Assembly: GCF_001277215.2 (NCBI RefSeq)
Contig: NZ_CP013940.1
Coordinates: 1,984,001 to 2,048,000 of the forward strand
Length of the DNA: 64,000 nt
DNA from: Cronobacter malonaticus LMG 23826
GTDB taxonomy: Bacteria; Pseudomonadota; Gammaproteobacteria; Enterobacterales; Enterobacteriaceae
Direction: 5' to 3'
Shown: in pieces, positions 1 to 6,766 of the stretch
Position numbering within the stretch: position 1 is the stretch's first letter
How the letters are laid out: each line of letters opens with the position of its first letter
The notes under the pieces: generated by a model
Databases searched by the model: none
Told to the model about the DNA's origin: nothing
The model's input: the letters and a program-made list of their open reading frames with translations, nothing else
Translations under genes and position numbers: made by a program

Positions 1-157
1 GGATGGCGTGAATGCGCATCAGATGACTGTAGTCAAAATAGCGTCTGCCGCTGTCGTCGCGTACGGGCTGCAATAATCCTGACCGCTGCCACGCGCGTAA
101 ATTAGGCATGCTGACTCCGCACTGATCGGAGAGCATTTCGATCGTGAAATGAGACAT
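1..157 (-). CDS. MerR-family regulator, N-terminal fragment
   Basis: This is the first 52 codons of a leftward gene cut by the window edge. The translation starts MSHFTIEMLSDQCGVSMPNL and continues through RAWQRSGLLQP and GRRYFDYS, the helix-turn-helix and wing of a MerR-type DNA-binding domain. The RAWQR pattern recalls MlrA and BluR, which carry a second, effector-binding domain; that part is outside the window, so the subfamily and signal are unknown. The ATG is preceded by AAGGA at good spacing. The MerR fold is confident; any specific function is not. Confidence 0.7.
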   Translation of the reverse strand, partial: MSHFTIEMLSDQCGVSMPNLRAWQRSGLLQPVRDDSGRRYFDYSHLMRIHAI

Positions 158-321
158 GGCGATTCCTTAATGCCAGGCTGCAATACAAAACAGGAGAGGA
201 ATGGCCCTTTCATGAGAAACGAAAAGGAAGAAGAGAACAGGGTTTACGCTAACACACTTCGTCCACCCTGCTAATCATTAATGGTGCATTATTCAATATT
301 CATTCTGAATATGAATATGCA

Positions 322-1233
322 TTAGGTAAGCTGATAATGCCGGTTCGGCAATAATTTAGCCGGTTTTTGCGGCTCGTCGTTCATTTCACGTAAGTCTATT
401 TCAATATTATTGCAAAGCGCGTCCAGCGGCAGATCGTTATCTTCGGTGCCGAACGGATCTTCCAGCTCCTCCGCCAGCGTATCAAGCGCAATAAAGGTGT
501 ATGAAATAAATACGGACACAAACGGCGTCATAAAGTGCAGGTCAGTCACCAGCGCGAACGGCAGCATAATACAGAAGCAATAAACCGTGCGGTGCAGCAT
601 TAGCGAATAGGCGAACGGCGGCGGCGTATTGGCGATGCGCTCGCAGCCCGCCAGAACTGCCGTAAGCTGATTAATATGCTGATCGAGCGTCTGAAAGAGA
701 ATATCGGACAGCCCGTTGCGCCGTGCGGCGAGCCACTCACCCATAATAAGTAAAATCGTATTACAGGGTGAATTGCTGTTCATTACGCGCGCCATTTCAC
801 TGCGGGTGAGATACCGGTCGAGCACATTGTCGAGCTTTCTGCGCCGTAGTGTCAGGCGCAGGCAGTGGCAAAACGCCACTTCCAGATTCACCAGATGATG
901 CAACTCCTGCGTGTTATCCGGCAGCAATGTGCGGGCGGTGCGCAGCAGTGAGCGACAGTGGATAACCAGCTGTCCCCAAATCAGGCGCGCCTCATTAAAC
1001 CGGGCGAAACAAGTGCTATTGCGAAAGCCGAGGAAAATCGCAATCGCCACGCCGAGAATACTGAACGGGGCGGTGGTCAGCTTAATTCCAAGCTCCTCGT
1101 ACCACGGTAAAAAGAAAATAACCGTCACGGAGAGAAGGAAATTAAGGAGTAGTCGGGTGGAAATTTTGGCTAATACGGAACCATGCCAGACAAAAAGTCG
1201 GGCGAACCAGTGCTGAGGGGGACGAACAATCAT
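322..1233 (-). CDS. yneE: Bestrophin-like inner-membrane protein (YneE)
   Basis: Predicted bestrophin/UPF0187 membrane protein, a family that includes bacterial pentameric anion or cation channels. The 303 residues closely match what I recall of E. coli YneE over the whole length, including LFVWHGSVLAKIS at the start, ILGVAIAIFLGFRN, EELEDPFGTEDNDLPLDA near the end, and a C-terminal DRHYQLT-like tail. Hydrophobic segments lie near residues 25-75 and 205-245. A GTG nine bases upstream (1242) is in frame, but the ATG at 1233 gives the usual MIVRP start. In E. coli yneE lies next to uxaB; here they are about 34 kb apart, so the block has been rearranged. The physiological ion is unknown. Confidence 0.9.
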   Translation of the reverse strand: MIVRPPQHWFARLFVWHGSVLAKISTRLLLNFLLSVTVIFFLPWYEELGIKLTTAPFSILGVAIAIFLGFRNSTCFARFNEARLIWGQLVIHCRSLLRTARTLLPDNTQELHHLVNLEVAFCHCLRLTLRRRKLDNVLDRYLTRSEMARVMNSNSPCNTILLIMGEWLAARRNGLSDILFQTLDQHINQLTAVLAGCERIANTPPPFAYSLMLHRTVYCFCIMLPFALVTDLHFMTPFVSVFISYTFIALDTLAEELEDPFGTEDNDLPLDALCNNIEIDLREMNDEPQKPAKLLPNRHYQLT

Positions 1234-1251
1234 GATACTCACAAGGGGTTA

Positions 1252-1289
1252 ACAAAAGCGCTACTTATTAAACGAGATAGCGCTTTTGT
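1252..1289. terminator. Hairpin between yneE and the 54-residue gene
   Basis: A perfect 12-bp inverted repeat (ACAAAAGCGCTA and its complement) around a 14-base loop lies just after the leftward 54-codon gene stop. The 3' arm read leftwards ends in TTTTGT, so it probably terminates that short transcript before yneE. Confidence 0.65.
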
Positions 1290-1312
1290 CTGCAACCTGA
1301 AAACGCAGCGTC

Positions 1313-1477
1313 TTACCCTAAGGGAATGAAATTGGCCTTTTCACGAGCCAGCCAGTCGCGGGACTTTCTCAGCGAACCGCCTTTGCGGAACAGCAGAAAC
1401 ACGTCTTGTCCCATAATCAGCACCATAAAACGGTCTTTTAACTTCATGGAGGGGCAGCAGTACCATTTCTGTTTCAT
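1313..1477 (-). CDS. Small basic protein of 54 residues, unknown function
   Basis: A short leftward gene supported by a strong ribosome-binding site (GAGGAG, six or seven bases before the ATG) and by a good terminator hairpin just downstream. The product begins MKQKWYCCPSMKLKDRFMV and ends in a Lys/Arg-rich stretch (RKGGSLRKSRDWLAREK). The middle, MVLIMGQDVFLLF, is hydrophobic and could associate with the membrane, and two adjacent cysteines sit at residues 7-8. I do not recognise a family. The isolated, tightly bounded unit suggests a genuine small protein rather than a chance frame. Confidence 0.6.
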   Translation of the reverse strand: MKQKWYCCPSMKLKDRFMVLIMGQDVFLLFRKGGSLRKSRDWLAREKANFIPLG

Positions 1478-1790
1478 TAATCACTCCTCGGCGGAAATTA
1501 AATCAACGAACGACACTTCGCAGATAAATAATAGACCTGACAGCGACCCGGAAATAATTAACGCTTTCTTTTAAGAGTTTTCTTATTAAGCGAAAGCGCA
1601 AGACGATAAAACCCTTTGGTTTTCAGGAGATAAACACACCCTGTAAAATATATTGGTACAAGCGCAGCGTTAAAATAGTTGATTGCGGCTAATGTGACTT
1701 GCGAAACGGGGATCCCTGCCTATAGTTACTTCTGCGTTCGCACTGTGGGGACGCGGTTTAAATTATCTCTGCTTATCCGAGGAGAATATT
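1478..1790. other. Intergenic region with two divergent leaders
   Basis: About 310 bases without a convincing reading frame. It should hold the promoter of the leftward 54-residue gene and, at its right end, the promoter and leader of the rightward YciG-type gene. The sequence is noticeably more AT-rich than the flanking genes. I see no repeat or RNA gene in it. Confidence 0.5.
1699..1726 (+). promoter_or_regulatory. Probable promoter of the YciG-type gene, possibly sigma-S
   Basis: TTGCGA and TATAGT are separated by 16 bases, and the -10 is preceded by CC (giving CCTATAGT), a context favoured by sigma-S. E. coli yciG belongs to the general stress regulon, which fits. A transcript would have a leader of about 60 bases ending in the strong GAGGAG ribosome-binding site. 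Confidence 0.45.
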
Positions 1791-1961
1791 ATGGGTCAAC
1801 ATCGTGGTGGTTCAGGTAATTTTGCTGAAGATCGTGAACGCGCTTCTGAGGCCGGTCGAAAAGGCGGGCAGAATAGCGGCGGGAATTTTAAAAATGACCG
1901 CGAGCGTGCAGCGGAAGCGGGCCGCAAAGGCGGCAAAAGCAGCAGCCGTTCCTCTTCCTGA
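1791..1961 (+). CDS. YciG/YmdF-type stress protein with two KGG repeats
   Basis: Small hydrophilic protein of 56 residues of the KGG (stress-induced acidophilic repeat) family. Two tandem copies of a motif of about 20 residues are visible: GNFAEDRERASEAGRKGGQ at residues 9-27 and GNFKNDRERAAEAGRKGGK at 31-49, ending in a serine-rich tail. Family members YciG and YmdF are sigma-S dependent and linked to general stress and motility effects; the molecular role is not established. The ATG follows CCGAGGAG with ideal spacing. In E. coli yciG heads the yciGFE operon; here no yciF or yciE follows and a hairpin ends the transcript, so it is a solo gene. Confidence 0.9.
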   Translation: MGQHRGGSGNFAEDRERASEAGRKGGQNSGGNFKNDRERAAEAGRKGGKSSSRSSS

Positions 1962-1996
1962 CGGACCGGCGGGCCGCATGCGCCCGGTATAACGTC

Positions 1997-2028
1997 CCTC
2001 CGGTATGGGTTAATGCTCATACCGGAGG
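1997..2028 (+). terminator. Hairpin after the YciG-type gene
   Basis: A perfect 11-bp stem (CCTCCGGTATG with CATACCGGAGG) and a 10-base loop follow the stop codon by about 35 bases. The downstream T-tract is weak (TCGTTT), so termination may be partial. Confidence 0.6.
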
Positions 2029-2074
2029 TCGTTTAGCGCATGACGTAAATACCTCTTATTTATTTAATGACCTC

Positions 2075-2848
2075 ATGAAATTACAACGCGCAGTAAAAAT
2101 AACGTTGCTTCCGCTTCTTTCCTTCGCTTTTTTTGCGCAGGCAGAAAACGCCACACCGCCGGGTGCCGATAAAAGCACGACGACCCATTTACTGGAAACC
2201 GGTGCGGCCGTATTGCAAAGTAACGCTCCGTTAAAAGGATTTGATATTTATCTGGTGGGCTTTCATCCGATGAAAGAGATCCCCGAAAAACAGATGGAAG
2301 CGCACCATTATTGCCATCAGGTGAATCAGGATTTCGCCCAGTGCGTCTTATTTGACGGTAATACTGAAGACGCCAGAATGAACGGCGTGGAATATATCAT
2401 CTCCGAAAAACTCTTTAATCAACTACCAGCGCAGGAAAAACACTATTGGCATCCGCACAACGGTGAAATTCTTAGCGGCCAGCTTATCGCGCCGGGGATC
2501 CCGGCTCCTGCGGAGCATCGTCTGATGCAGGAAAAAATGAACAGCTACGGCAAAACCTGGCATGTCTGGCACACCGGCGGGCCGGGCGATAAAGGCGACG
2601 CGCTGCCGCTTGGGCCGCCGATGCTCGCCTGGTCCTTCAACCGCGACGGCGAGGCGAAGCCTGAGTTGGTCAGTGAGCGCGACAAAAAGCTTGGCGTGAA
2701 TACTGACGAGATCCGCCGCTCTCGCGCAGACCTTGAAAAATTCGCGAAGCCGCAAAGCGGCGTCGATGCCCTGAAAGGGCAGTTTAAAGGCGATATCAAA
2801 GATATTCCCGGCGTCGTGGACAGCAGCGCCGCGTCTGAGAAAAAATAA
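2075..2848 (+). CDS. DUF1264 (OBAP-type) exported protein
   Basis: Protein of 257 residues with a clear signal peptide (positively charged MKLQR, hydrophobic core, cleavage near AQA-EN at about residue 23). The mature part is a DUF1264 domain, the family of plant oil-body-associated proteins and bacterial homologues. The motifs used are LKGFDIYLVGFHP, AHHYCHQVNQDFAQC, the histidine-rich HYWHPHNGEILSGQL, and YGKTWHVWHTG. No enzymatic role is established. The His clusters could bind metal, which is my inference only. It stands alone between two hairpins, and its ribosome-binding site is weak, so expression may be low or conditional. Confidence 0.8.
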   Translation: MKLQRAVKITLLPLLSFAFFAQAENATPPGADKSTTTHLLETGAAVLQSNAPLKGFDIYLVGFHPMKEIPEKQMEAHHYCHQVNQDFAQCVLFDGNTEDARMNGVEYIISEKLFNQLPAQEKHYWHPHNGEILSGQLIAPGIPAPAEHRLMQEKMNSYGKTWHVWHTGGPGDKGDALPLGPPMLAWSFNRDGEAKPELVSERDKKLGVNTDEIRRSRADLEKFAKPQSGVDALKGQFKGDIKDIPGVVDSSAASEKK

Positions 2849-2871
2849 CCCCTGTTTGTGCCTTTCGTTTT

Positions 2872-2895
2872 CCCCACTTCGGTGGGGATTCTTTT
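2872..2895 (+). terminator. Rho-independent terminator after the DUF1264 gene
   Basis: CCCCAC-TTCG-GTGGGG, a six-pair stem capped by a stable UUCG tetraloop, followed by ATTCTTTT. Confidence 0.85.
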
Positions 2896-2970
2896 ATTTG
2901 CTACATGAATATTTTTCAACACCCATGAAATTTCCTCGTTTGCCTGACGCGCAGTGAAATGCCATTCTCT

Positions 2971-2994
2971 GGACATATAGACATCCAGACGGCT
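2971..2994. promoter_or_regulatory. Probable MetJ operator, three tandem met boxes
   Basis: Three adjacent 8-mers, GGACATAT, AGACATCC and AGACGGCT, match the MetJ box AGACGTCT at 5, 6 and 7 of 8 positions. Tandem 8-bp boxes are the known MetJ binding arrangement. They lie 64 bases before the methionine-synthase-like start codon. This makes repression by MetJ with S-adenosylmethionine likely. Confidence 0.7.
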
Positions 2995-3057
2995 AAACAT
3001 TCAATTATTGAACTATCACCTGACGTGACCATCGCGGCAGGCTACGAGGAGAACACC

Positions 3058-4161
3058 ATGCAGCGTCAACACGCCCCGTTTCGCGCCGATATCGTCGGCA
3101 GCTTTTTACGCCCGGATGCCATCAAGCAGGCCCGCCAGCAGTTTGCGGCAGGGGAGATAGACGCCGCGCACCTGCGTAAAATCGAAGATGACGCCATTCG
3201 CCACGCGGTCGAGCAGCAGTGCGCCTGCGGGCTGCATGTGGTAACTGACGGCGAATTCCGCCGCGCCTGGTGGCATCTCGATTTCTTCGGCGCGCTGCAG
3301 GGCGTTGAACTGGTGGAAGTGAATCAGGGCATTCAGTTCAACGGCATCCAGACCAAAGCCCAGAGCGTGCGTGTGACCGGTAAAGTGGCGTTTGGCGACC
3401 ACCCGATGCTGGAGGATTTCCGCTTCCTGAAAAGCGTCAGCGGCAATGCCGAGCCGAAAATGACCATTCCAAGCCCGAGCGTACTGCATTTCCGCGGCGG
3501 CGCGGCGGCCATTGACCGTAACGTCTACCCGGATCTGAAAGACTACTTCGACGATCTCGCCACCACCTGGCGCGACGCCATCCGCGCCTTTTACGACGCG
3601 GGCTGCCGCTACCTGCAACTGGATGACACCGTCTGGGCGTATCTGTGCTCTGATGAGCAGCGTCGTCAAATCCGCGAGCGCGGCGACGATCCGGACGAAC
3701 TGGCGCGCATTTATGCCCGCGTGCTGAACCAGGCGCTGGAGGGCAAACCAGAGGATTTAACCATCGGGCTGCACGTCTGCCGTGGGAATTTCCGCTCAAG
3801 CTGGATTGCCGAAGGCGGCTATGAGCCGGTGGCCGAAGTGCTGTTTGGTACTGTGAATATCGATGCGTTTTTCCTGGAGTATGACAACGACCGCTCTGGC
3901 GATTTCGCGCCGCTGCGCTTTATCCGTCCGGGTAAACAGCAGGTGGTGCTGGGGCTTATCACCACCAAAAACGGCGAGCTGGAGAACCCGGAGCTGATTA
4001 AAGCGCGTCTGGAAGAGGCGGCGAAATATGTCGATATCAGCCAGATTTGCTTAAGCCCGCAGTGCGGTTTCGCCTCGACGGAAGAGGGCAACAGCATCAC
4101 GCCCGCCGAGCAGTGGGAAAAAGTGCGACTGGTGACGAGTGTCGCCAGCGAAGTGTGGTAA
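3058..4161 (+). CDS. MetE-II-type cobalamin-independent methyltransferase
   Basis: Protein of 367 residues resembling the C-terminal catalytic half of MetE, as in the YxjG/YxjH family. It probably makes methionine by transferring a methyl group to homocysteine or a related thiol; the methyl donor is uncertain. Visible are the N-terminal RADIVGSFLRP, DGEFRRAWWH, YLQLDD, and the zinc-ligand signatures GLHVCRGN and CLSPQCGFAS typical of MetE barrels. The start is set by GAGGAG just before the ATG at 3058. An upstream in-frame ATG at 2959 would begin before the MetJ boxes and is unlikely. The met boxes support a place in the methionine regulon. It is shorter than full MetE (about 750 residues) because the N-terminal barrel is absent, which is normal for this family. 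Confidence 0.88.
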   Translation: MQRQHAPFRADIVGSFLRPDAIKQARQQFAAGEIDAAHLRKIEDDAIRHAVEQQCACGLHVVTDGEFRRAWWHLDFFGALQGVELVEVNQGIQFNGIQTKAQSVRVTGKVAFGDHPMLEDFRFLKSVSGNAEPKMTIPSPSVLHFRGGAAAIDRNVYPDLKDYFDDLATTWRDAIRAFYDAGCRYLQLDDTVWAYLCSDEQRRQIRERGDDPDELARIYARVLNQALEGKPEDLTIGLHVCRGNFRSSWIAEGGYEPVAEVLFGTVNIDAFFLEYDNDRSGDFAPLRFIRPGKQQVVLGLITTKNGELENPELIKARLEEAAKYVDISQICLSPQCGFASTEEGNSITPAEQWEKVRLVTSVASEVW

Positions 4162-4177
4162 GGCGGGCATGTAGAAC

Positions 4178-4305
4178 GGCGGGTGCGCGATGCTTACCCG
4201 CCCTACAGAAACTCTACCCTCATCGTAGGGTGGATAAGCGCAGCGCACCCACCTTGCGATTGGCGCAGTGTAATTTGTAGGGTGGGTAAGCGTAGCGCAC
4301 CCACC
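4178..4305. repeat. Three copies of the GTAGGG palindromic repeat
   Basis: Copies of about 29 bases at 4178-4206 (reverse), 4225-4253 and 4277-4305 (forward). The core is GTAGGGTGGGTAAGCG followed by NAGCGCACCCACC, so the ends GGGTGGGT and ACCCACC can pair as a hairpin. The copies show compensated changes (GGGCGGG with CCCGCC, GGGTGGG with CCCACC), which argues that the fold matters. Confidence 0.9.
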
Positions 4306-4378
4306 TTTGTTTTTTTACCCTCAGCCGGGGGAGGCGATATGCAAGACCTGTGAACAGGTTCCGTTCGCCAGAACGCCG

Positions 4379-4481
4379 CCTTTATAGGAGAACCTTCCTC
4401 ACGCGAACGTGCAAAGGGGGCTCGCCGCCGCCCCCTTTGCAATCCCGGCTCCCGGCGGAAATCGGCCCTCAGGGGCCGATT
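4379..4481 (+). terminator. Two nested hairpins ending in a strong terminator
   Basis: A GC-rich inverted repeat (GCAAAGGGGGC ... GCCCCCTTTGC, about 4410-4440) is followed by AATCGGCCC-TCA-GGGGCCGATT and a run of eight T (4460-4488). The second is a textbook intrinsic terminator. No reading frame leads into it, so it may end an untranslated RNA or read-through from the methyltransferase gene. Confidence 0.7.
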
Positions 4482-4531
4482 TTTTTTAGCCGGAGTAAAA
4501 CCAACCTCTTTACCCTCGGTTTATTTTGAAA

Positions 4532-4655
4532 GGCGGGTGCGCTTTGCTTACCCGCCCTACAAAACGCCACCTTTATCGCATGGTGGGTGCGCTTTACTTA
4601 CCCGTGCTACAAAAGCCATCCTTATCGTAGGGTGGGTAAGCGCAGCGCACCCACC
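4532..4655. repeat. Three more copies of the GTAGGG palindromic repeat
   Basis: Copies at 4532-4560 and 4581-4610 (reverse) and 4627-4655 (forward), separated by about 20 bases. Orientation alternates and spacing is irregular, so this is a cluster of REP-like elements and not a CRISPR array. Confidence 0.9.
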
Positions 4656-4886
4656 ATTTATATTGATAGCCACCGGCACACAATCTCCCTGACCATCGCA
4701 AAAATTTATTCCTGCCCCTGTTAACCATCATCTTTATTTATTTTTTCAATGCATTGCACATTTATGTCGCATCGCTGCACCACAACGAGCCTGCTTATTA
4801 CCGAAATTGGGAATTATTGAATGTAATTCACAGGGTGTTTTTGAATTTTATTTTTAATATGTTGAAATGTATGAATTTTTAAAATC

Positions 4887-4902
4887 TGGCACTCTCTTTG
4901 CT
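4887..4902 (+). promoter_or_regulatory. Sigma-54 promoter of the urea operon
   Basis: TGGCACTCTCTTTGCT matches the sigma-54 consensus TGGCACGNNNNTTGCW at every conserved position except the G after TGGCAC, with GG and GC ten bases apart. Transcription would start near 4912. A good NtrC half-site (TGCACCA, 4776-4782) lies about 130 bases upstream, where an enhancer would be expected. Nitrogen-limitation control fits a urea catabolic operon. Confidence 0.8.
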
Positions 4903-4911
4903 AAATAACTT

Positions 4912-4931
4912 CCATCTTGTATACCAGATGG
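4912..4931. promoter_or_regulatory. 20-bp palindrome at the urea operon start, probable operator
   Basis: CCATCTTGTATACCAGATGG is self-complementary except for one base pair (T4918/C4925). It covers the predicted sigma-54 transcription start and ends just before the first possible start codon. GTATAC-centred palindromes are typical of GntR-family regulators, and a GntR gene lies in the same operon at 10552. Binding by that protein is an inference. Confidence 0.65.
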
Positions 4932-4941
4932 GATGCCAGTT

Positions 4942-6756
4942 ATGTCACAGAGTTCACCACTGTTTACCCCTCTGACGCTTGCTGAGTGGCGCAGGGAATA
5001 TCAGGACGATCCAACGCGCATTACGGAAATTTATTCCGCGGCTTTTACCGATGAAGAGAATAACGATCCGGCATGGATCACCCGCGCCAGCTCGTCGTAT
5101 CTGGAAGCCCAAATTGCGCCATTGCTGGCGGCCATCAAAGAAGGCAAAAGCCTCGCGGATTTTCCGCTCTTCGGCGTGCCGTTCGCGGTGAAAGACAATA
5201 TCGATGTCGCCGGTTTGCCCACCACCGCCGCCTGTCCGGCGTTTGCGTACACGCCGCAGGAGGACGCCACCGTTGTGGCGAAACTCAAAGCCGCCGGGGC
5301 CATCGTGCTTGGCAAAACCAATCTGGATCAGTTCGCGACAGGCCTGGTCGGCACCCGCTCGCCCTACGGCGCGGTGCCGAACACCTTTAACCCAGCTTAT
5401 GTCAGCGGCGGCTCCAGCGCCGGCTCGGCGTCCACGGTGGCGCGCGGGCTGGTCGCTTTCGCGCTCGGCACCGACACCGCAGGCTCCGGGCGCGTCCCGG
5501 CCGGGTTTAATAACATTGTCGGCCTCAAACCCACCAAAGGCTGGCTGTCAAACCGCGGCGTGGTGCCCGCGTGCCGCCTGAACGACTGCGTTTCCGTTTT
5601 CGCGTTAAGCGCCGCCGATGCCTTTCAGGTGGCGAGCCTCGCAGGCGGTTATGACGCCGCTGACGCGTACTCGCGTGCCAACCCGCGCACCGCGCCCGCC
5701 CGCCTGCCCGCACAACCTCGCTTTGCGGTGCCTGACGCCCCCGAATTTTATGGCGATACCCACAGCGAGGCGGCATACCGCCAGAGCCTGACGCGCCTCG
5801 AAGCGCTCGGCGCGACGCTGGTGCCGGTCGATTTCACGCCGTTTCGCACGCTTGCGGAGCAACTCTATCAGGGCGCCTGGGTCGCCGAGCGCACCGTCGC
5901 GGTGGGCGAGATGCTCAATGAGCCGCCGGAGGTGATGGACCCGACCGTACGCGGCATCGTGGAAGGCGGCCTGAAATACACGGCCTGCGACGCCTGGCAG
6001 GCGGAATATACCCGCGCCGCGCTCGCGCGCCAGATTGCGCAGGTGCTGGAGACCGTGGATGCGCTGGTTGTGCCTACATCGCCCACCATTCATACGCTTG
6101 ATGAAATGAAAGCAGAGCCGGTGCGCTACAACTCGCACTTCGGCTACTACACCAATTTCACTAACCTCGCGGATCTCTGCGCCCTGGCGCTGCCGGGTGA
6201 CTTCCGCAACGATGGCCTGCCGGCTGGCATTACGCTTATCGCGCCCGCGTGGCATGACGCGGCGCTGGCGCAATTCGGCGCGCTCTGGCAGCAGGCGGTG
6301 CCACTGCCGCTCGGCGCAACGGATAAAGCGCTGCCTGCGGCAGAACCGTTCGCGCCATCGCCGCACCACGTGCGCCTTGCGGTCGTCGGCGCGCACCTGC
6401 GCGGCATGCCGCTCAACCACCAGCTCACCACCCGCGACGCGGTGTTTATCGAAGAGACCACCACGGCGGCGGACTATCGCCTTTATGCGCTCGCCAACAC
6501 CACGCCGCCGAAGCCCGGGCTTGCGCGTGCAGACAGCGGGCAGCCCATCGCGGTGGAGCTGTGGGATATCCCGCTCGCGCGCTTCGGGGAGTTTGTCGCG
6601 GAGATCCCGTCGCCGCTCGGTATCGGCACGCTGACGCTCGCCGATGGCCGCGCGGTAAAAGGCTTTATCTGCGAACCGCAGGCGCTCGTGAGCGCCACCG
6701 ACATCACGGAATGGGGCGGCTGGAAAGCCTGGCTTGCCCGCCACCAGAGCGCCTGA
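4942..6756 (+). CDS. atzF: Allophanate hydrolase (AtzF type)
   Basis: Cytoplasmic enzyme that hydrolyses allophanate to ammonia and carbon dioxide, the second step of ATP-dependent urea breakdown. The 604 residues contain an amidase-signature domain followed by the allophanate-hydrolase C-terminal domain (from about residue 460). The catalytic triad is visible as K84 (FAVKDNID), S158 (GGSSAGSAS) and S182 (GTDTAGSGR), with the same spacing as Pseudomonas AtzF. I prefer the ATG at 4942, which has GGGA eight bases upstream; the in-frame ATG at 4933 abuts the palindrome and lacks a ribosome-binding site. The stop is ten bases before urea carboxylase, whose ribosome-binding site overlaps it, so the two are co-transcribed. 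Confidence 0.95.
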   Translation: MSQSSPLFTPLTLAEWRREYQDDPTRITEIYSAAFTDEENNDPAWITRASSSYLEAQIAPLLAAIKEGKSLADFPLFGVPFAVKDNIDVAGLPTTAACPAFAYTPQEDATVVAKLKAAGAIVLGKTNLDQFATGLVGTRSPYGAVPNTFNPAYVSGGSSAGSASTVARGLVAFALGTDTAGSGRVPAGFNNIVGLKPTKGWLSNRGVVPACRLNDCVSVFALSAADAFQVASLAGGYDAADAYSRANPRTAPARLPAQPRFAVPDAPEFYGDTHSEAAYRQSLTRLEALGATLVPVDFTPFRTLAEQLYQGAWVAERTVAVGEMLNEPPEVMDPTVRGIVEGGLKYTACDAWQAEYTRAALARQIAQVLETVDALVVPTSPTIHTLDEMKAEPVRYNSHFGYYTNFTNLADLCALALPGDFRNDGLPAGITLIAPAWHDAALAQFGALWQQAVPLPLGATDKALPAAEPFAPSPHHVRLAVVGAHLRGMPLNHQLTTRDAVFIEETTTAADYRLYALANTTPPKPGLARADSGQPIAVELWDIPLARFGEFVAEIPSPLGIGTLTLADGRAVKGFICEPQALVSATDITEWGGWKAWLARHQSA

Positions 6757-6766
6757 GGAGAAAATC

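Larger units (their letters stand above)
4162..4941. other. Long non-coding region: repeats, hairpins, promoter
   Basis: About 780 bases without a credible gene. From left to right it holds three copies of the palindromic repeat (4178-4305), a structured block with a terminator (4310-4490), three more repeats (4532-4655), and the AT-rich promoter region of the urea operon (about 4680-4941). Confidence 0.8.

Noticed and set aside
1804..1992. Open frames overlapping the YciG-type gene on both strands
   Set aside because: The 56-codon frame at 1791 has the KGG family repeats and the strong ribosome-binding site; the others are out-of-frame shadows of the repeat.
2959..3057. Upstream extension of the MetE-II-type reading frame to an ATG at 2959
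   Set aside because: It would translate through the tandem met boxes and lacks a ribosome-binding site, whereas the ATG at 3058 follows GAGGAG and gives the usual N-terminus.
4310..4490. Retron or rRNA fragment in the hairpin-rich block
   Set aside because: There is no reverse transcriptase gene nearby and no segment I recognise as rRNA or tRNA; I kept it only as an unassigned structured region.
4178..4655. Possible CRISPR array from repeated about 29-base units
   Set aside because: Orientation alternates, spacing varies from about 20 to over 220 bases, units are self-complementary, and no cas genes are near.
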